Shown: one piece after another, positions 61,437 to 64,000 of the stretch
Position numbering within the stretch: position 1 is the stretch's first letter
Layout: the number at the start of each line of letters is the position of its first letter
NCBI GenBank assembly: GCA_009869945.1
Contig: WIXG01000190.1
Location: 62,001 to 126,000, forward strand
Length of the DNA: 64,000 nucleotides
Origin: Mesaphorura yosii
Taxonomy: Eukaryota; Arthropoda; Collembola; Poduromorpha; Tullbergiidae
Direction: 5' to 3'
The notes under the pieces: generated by a model
Database searches by the model: none
Told to the model about the DNA's origin: nothing
The model's input: the letters and a program-made list of their open reading frames with translations, nothing else
Program-made: the position numbers and the translations under genes

Positions 61437-64000
61437 ATGCTGAGGAGTCGTCGTGTCAGTTATAATTCTGCTGGTGGAGAGACAAGTCACAGAAGTTCTT
61501 CATCAGAAACCCAACGAAAGGTACCTTTGGAAAGGAACCTAAGCGAGGAAGACGTTATTTCATCAGTGGTTGCAATTTATCACCAAGAAGTCGAACGGAA
61601 TCGAGTGGATTCACCAGTGACGATGGATCTCTCGGAAATTATGGTTAGTCACTCTTGATCACTATTAAGTTAACCACGTGTGCTTGATGATGCTTCTTAT
61701 TGTCGTGGCATTCTAGGTAGGCATAGAGTAGAGCATCCTGATCCCTGACTGCAGACTGTTCCAACTTCCTGTTCAGGGTTATGCTAGTGTTCAGATCTAA
61801 ATGATAGAAAGTTTGTGCTTCGTGATTGCTTAAGATAAACTAGAAAAAGATCACCTTCAATTCATGTTTAGTTTATTATCCGCTTCCGTTTCCTGTTTGT
61901 ATGAATAGCGTAGAAGTTTCAATCTCAGCATTACCGTTTTACAAAGGATCGTTGAAAGGTTAACCTTAGAATGAGCAGAGTCAAAATGAAGTTTTGTCAA
62001 TTCATTCCATCTGTTCTTTCGCTCTCTCTTCTCCAATTCTTCTTTGTGCAAAGCGCTGCAATGGAAATTAAAACTGGATTTTGAATTTTTCAGGAACAAG
62101 TGAAGGAATTCGACGGTGGCGAAGGAAAGAAAAAGCAGAGTGAATCCGTTTTGTCAACCATGGAAACTCTTCAGGTTATTAAGAAACAAACTGCCGACTA
62201 CATATGCGTCTTTTGTAAATCTGGGGAAGTGGACGATACTCGCTTGGGCAGGTTGTACTTTCGAGACGGCGTGGTAACACACTACTTCTGTATGGCAAGT
62301 ACACATGCCCCTTAAATTCACGCCTGCGCTTTTTGGCTCCAGAGTCGGGAATCCCGACACTTATCAAATGTCCTTTGCTCCGATGTAGTTGTTCTCTGCT
62401 GCACTTAGCCAGGGAGGTGTGGATGCGCAAGGCATACTTGGATTTTTGGTGGGTGACATCATGCGTGAAGTTCGACGAAGTTTCCGGCTTGTATGTTGTA
62501 AAAGAATTTTTGTTGATTGAACTGAATGCTCTTTAATTTGGTACTCGTTTGGAATTCTAGAAATGCGTGTATTGCAACAAGACCGGTGCTAGTATCGGGT
62601 GCTGCACCCGCCGCTGCAAAGCTGCATATCACTACGCATGTGGTTTGGAACATGGTGTCAATTTTCAGTTCTTTGGCAACTTCCAGTAAGCACATACTCC
62701 ATGTACCATGTTTCTGCTTTTCTGCTGATGTAAAGAATAAAGAACAATGACTTCAACTTGTCAACTTCCTTGTTGCAGAACATTTTGCGTGGATCATCGC
62801 AATCTTCAGAAACTACCACCAAATCAGGCAGTTTGGACGTGCACAATTTGCTTGTGTGAAGTTACTAAGAGTGATTTTCCGAACTCTGGAACACTTGCAA
62901 CATGTTGCAAAAACATTTTTCATCGAGCTTGTCTTCAAGTAAAAAAAAATGTAGTGCAATTCTATAGATTTTGTTCGTGTGGTAATTCAGAATTTTGTAC
63001 TCACAGAGAATGGCTTTAAGTGCTGGATATTTCTTCAAGTGTCCAACTTGCAACGATAGTGAGAAGTTTATTAAGGAGATGAGACAATTCGGAATTTACG
63101 TTCCGGAACAGTAAGTGGAGACTTCAAAGTTCCTAGTTTAATATACATAATTCAATGTTGTACATTTCTGTTCCAGGGATGCGTCATGGGAAAAGGATAA
63201 TGCATTTCAAGATTTGTACGTACAATATTCAAACTGTGATGCGACTGATTGCCAGTGTCGACACGGACGGGATTTCAATGCTGAGAAGGGGTGAGTAATC
63301 GTTGACATTGATAATGATTGATACAGGAATTTAGAGATGTTGAAATTCGGGCCAAAGCCACTTTTTAAAGAAGTATACTATGTATGGGCTTAAACAGGGA
63401 CTGGAGTCTGGCAAGGTGCCGGCTTTGTGGAGGTGCTGGAACTCACAAAAAGTGCTCCGGTTTAAAGACAATTGCTCTTTGGGCTTGCGTCGGCTGCGTT
63501 GAAGTAGAAAAGTCTAGTATGTTATTTTATGATTCTGTTTCACATTTCGAGTCCTGAAACCAGTCTTTATTTGAAAGTACGCATTTTCTTTAGGTGGCAA
63601 GACCTCTACTTTGGTTGTAGACGATGAGGTGCCGACTTGTTCTAGAACAATTCGTGAGGCTGAAAACAGGCAACAGGTGCATGGCGATGATCTGTGTGAC
63701 ACTCCGGTGGATTTATCACGCTTGGTTTTGCGCCGTCCAACTTCAGACTTCTTTCCTTACTCGCGTGCAAAATTGGTTGTTATTCAGAAAGCCGGCAAGA
63801 CAGAGTTACCGGACTGGCGACATTTGACATTGGAGCTGACGCTTATCGATTTGATGAGTAACGCTGTCGTCACCGTCGTGGATAAAGATAGCCGAAAAGT
63901 AGCATCGAATAAAGAAAAGTACAAGCACAATGCGAAGAGCAAATGTAGAACGAAGAAATGCTTTAGTAGCAGCAGCAAATCTGGAAATAAAAGAAAGGCC
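61437..64000 (+). CDS. PHF7: PHF7/G2E3-type PHD finger protein (3' end beyond the window)
   Basis: PHF7 reads or modifies histones in the germline; the related G2E3 adds a HECT ligase. Nine exons keep phase: 61437-61643, 62094-62294, 62389-62490, 62561-62685, 62779-62938, 63007-63110, 63177-63290, 63398-63516 and 63594 to the window end, giving 513 codons so far. A first zinc finger (CVFCKSGEVDD, HYFC) leads into GVDAQGILGFLVGDIMREVR, the family linker. An extended PHD follows (CVYCNKTGASIGC, FFGNFQTFCVDHR). A RING-like finger (CTICLCEVTK, NIFHRACL) continues across an intron into ALSAGYFFKCPTC. The C-terminal PHD has CDATDCQCRHGRDF and RCRLCGGAGTHKKC. The open tail is basic and Ser/Lys-rich. 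No HECT is seen before the edge, so PHF7-like is preferred over G2E3. The second intron is GC-AG. The N-terminal start is the least certain part. Confidence 0.9.
61644..62093 (+). other. 450-nt first intron of the PHF7-like gene
   Basis: It runs from a gttagt donor to a tttttcag acceptor and is longer than the other introns of this gene. A minus-strand 80-codon frame (61857-62099) overlaps it and is treated as chance. Confidence 0.65.

Noticed and set aside
1-64000. CRISPR array, prophage, insertion sequence or viral gene
   Set aside because: No spaced direct repeats, transposase or viral protein motif was seen; the window is nuclear animal DNA.

Overview
This is a gene-dense stretch of an animal nuclear genome, not a bacterial or viral one. 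Coding sequence is cut by many short introns (mostly about 50-110 nt, GT-AG), several genes carry AATAAA signals just past the stop, and every recognisable product is a conserved metazoan protein. Short interstitial TTAGG/CCTAA runs (52.6 kb, 58.7 kb, 58.8 kb) are the arthropod-type telomere motif. Together with compact introns and a single beta-adaptin this suggests an arthropod or close ecdysozoan. The species cannot be named from the sequence alone.

Layout, left to right: CAPS/Cadps dense-core vesicle priming factor (-, 1947-11301); a 4.9 kb gene-poor gap; TRMU mitochondrial tRNA thiolase (+); RYBP Polycomb cofactor (-); an unrecognised coiled-coil protein (+); CUSTOS (-); AP-1/2 beta-adaptin (+); class I PITP (+); short-chain acyl-CoA dehydrogenase ACADS (-); heparan sulfate 6-O-sulfotransferase (+); REXO1 exonuclease (-); NHP2 H/ACA snoRNP protein (+); RhoBTB (-); a 7.5 kb gap with weak exon candidates and a TTAGG palindrome; SFR1 recombination cofactor (+); a REEP1-4 ER-shaping protein (-) with a second phased set of 3' exons; a 4.1 kb gap with a foldback repeat and G-rich DNA; and a PHF7/G2E3-type PHD protein (+) that runs off the right edge.

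The genes are not an operon. They alternate strand almost perfectly (only beta-adaptin and PITP share a direction in sequence), giving several divergent pairs about 0.6-0.8 kb apart and convergent 3' ends 0.4-1 kb apart. Functional links are loose: CAPS, beta-adaptin, PITP and REEP act in membrane traffic; RYBP and PHF7 in chromatin; NHP2 and REXO1 in RNA maturation; TRMU and ACADS in mitochondria. Exon boundaries were set by hand from splice signals, by requiring reading phase to be kept across each junction, and by comparison with remembered family sequences. No database search was run.
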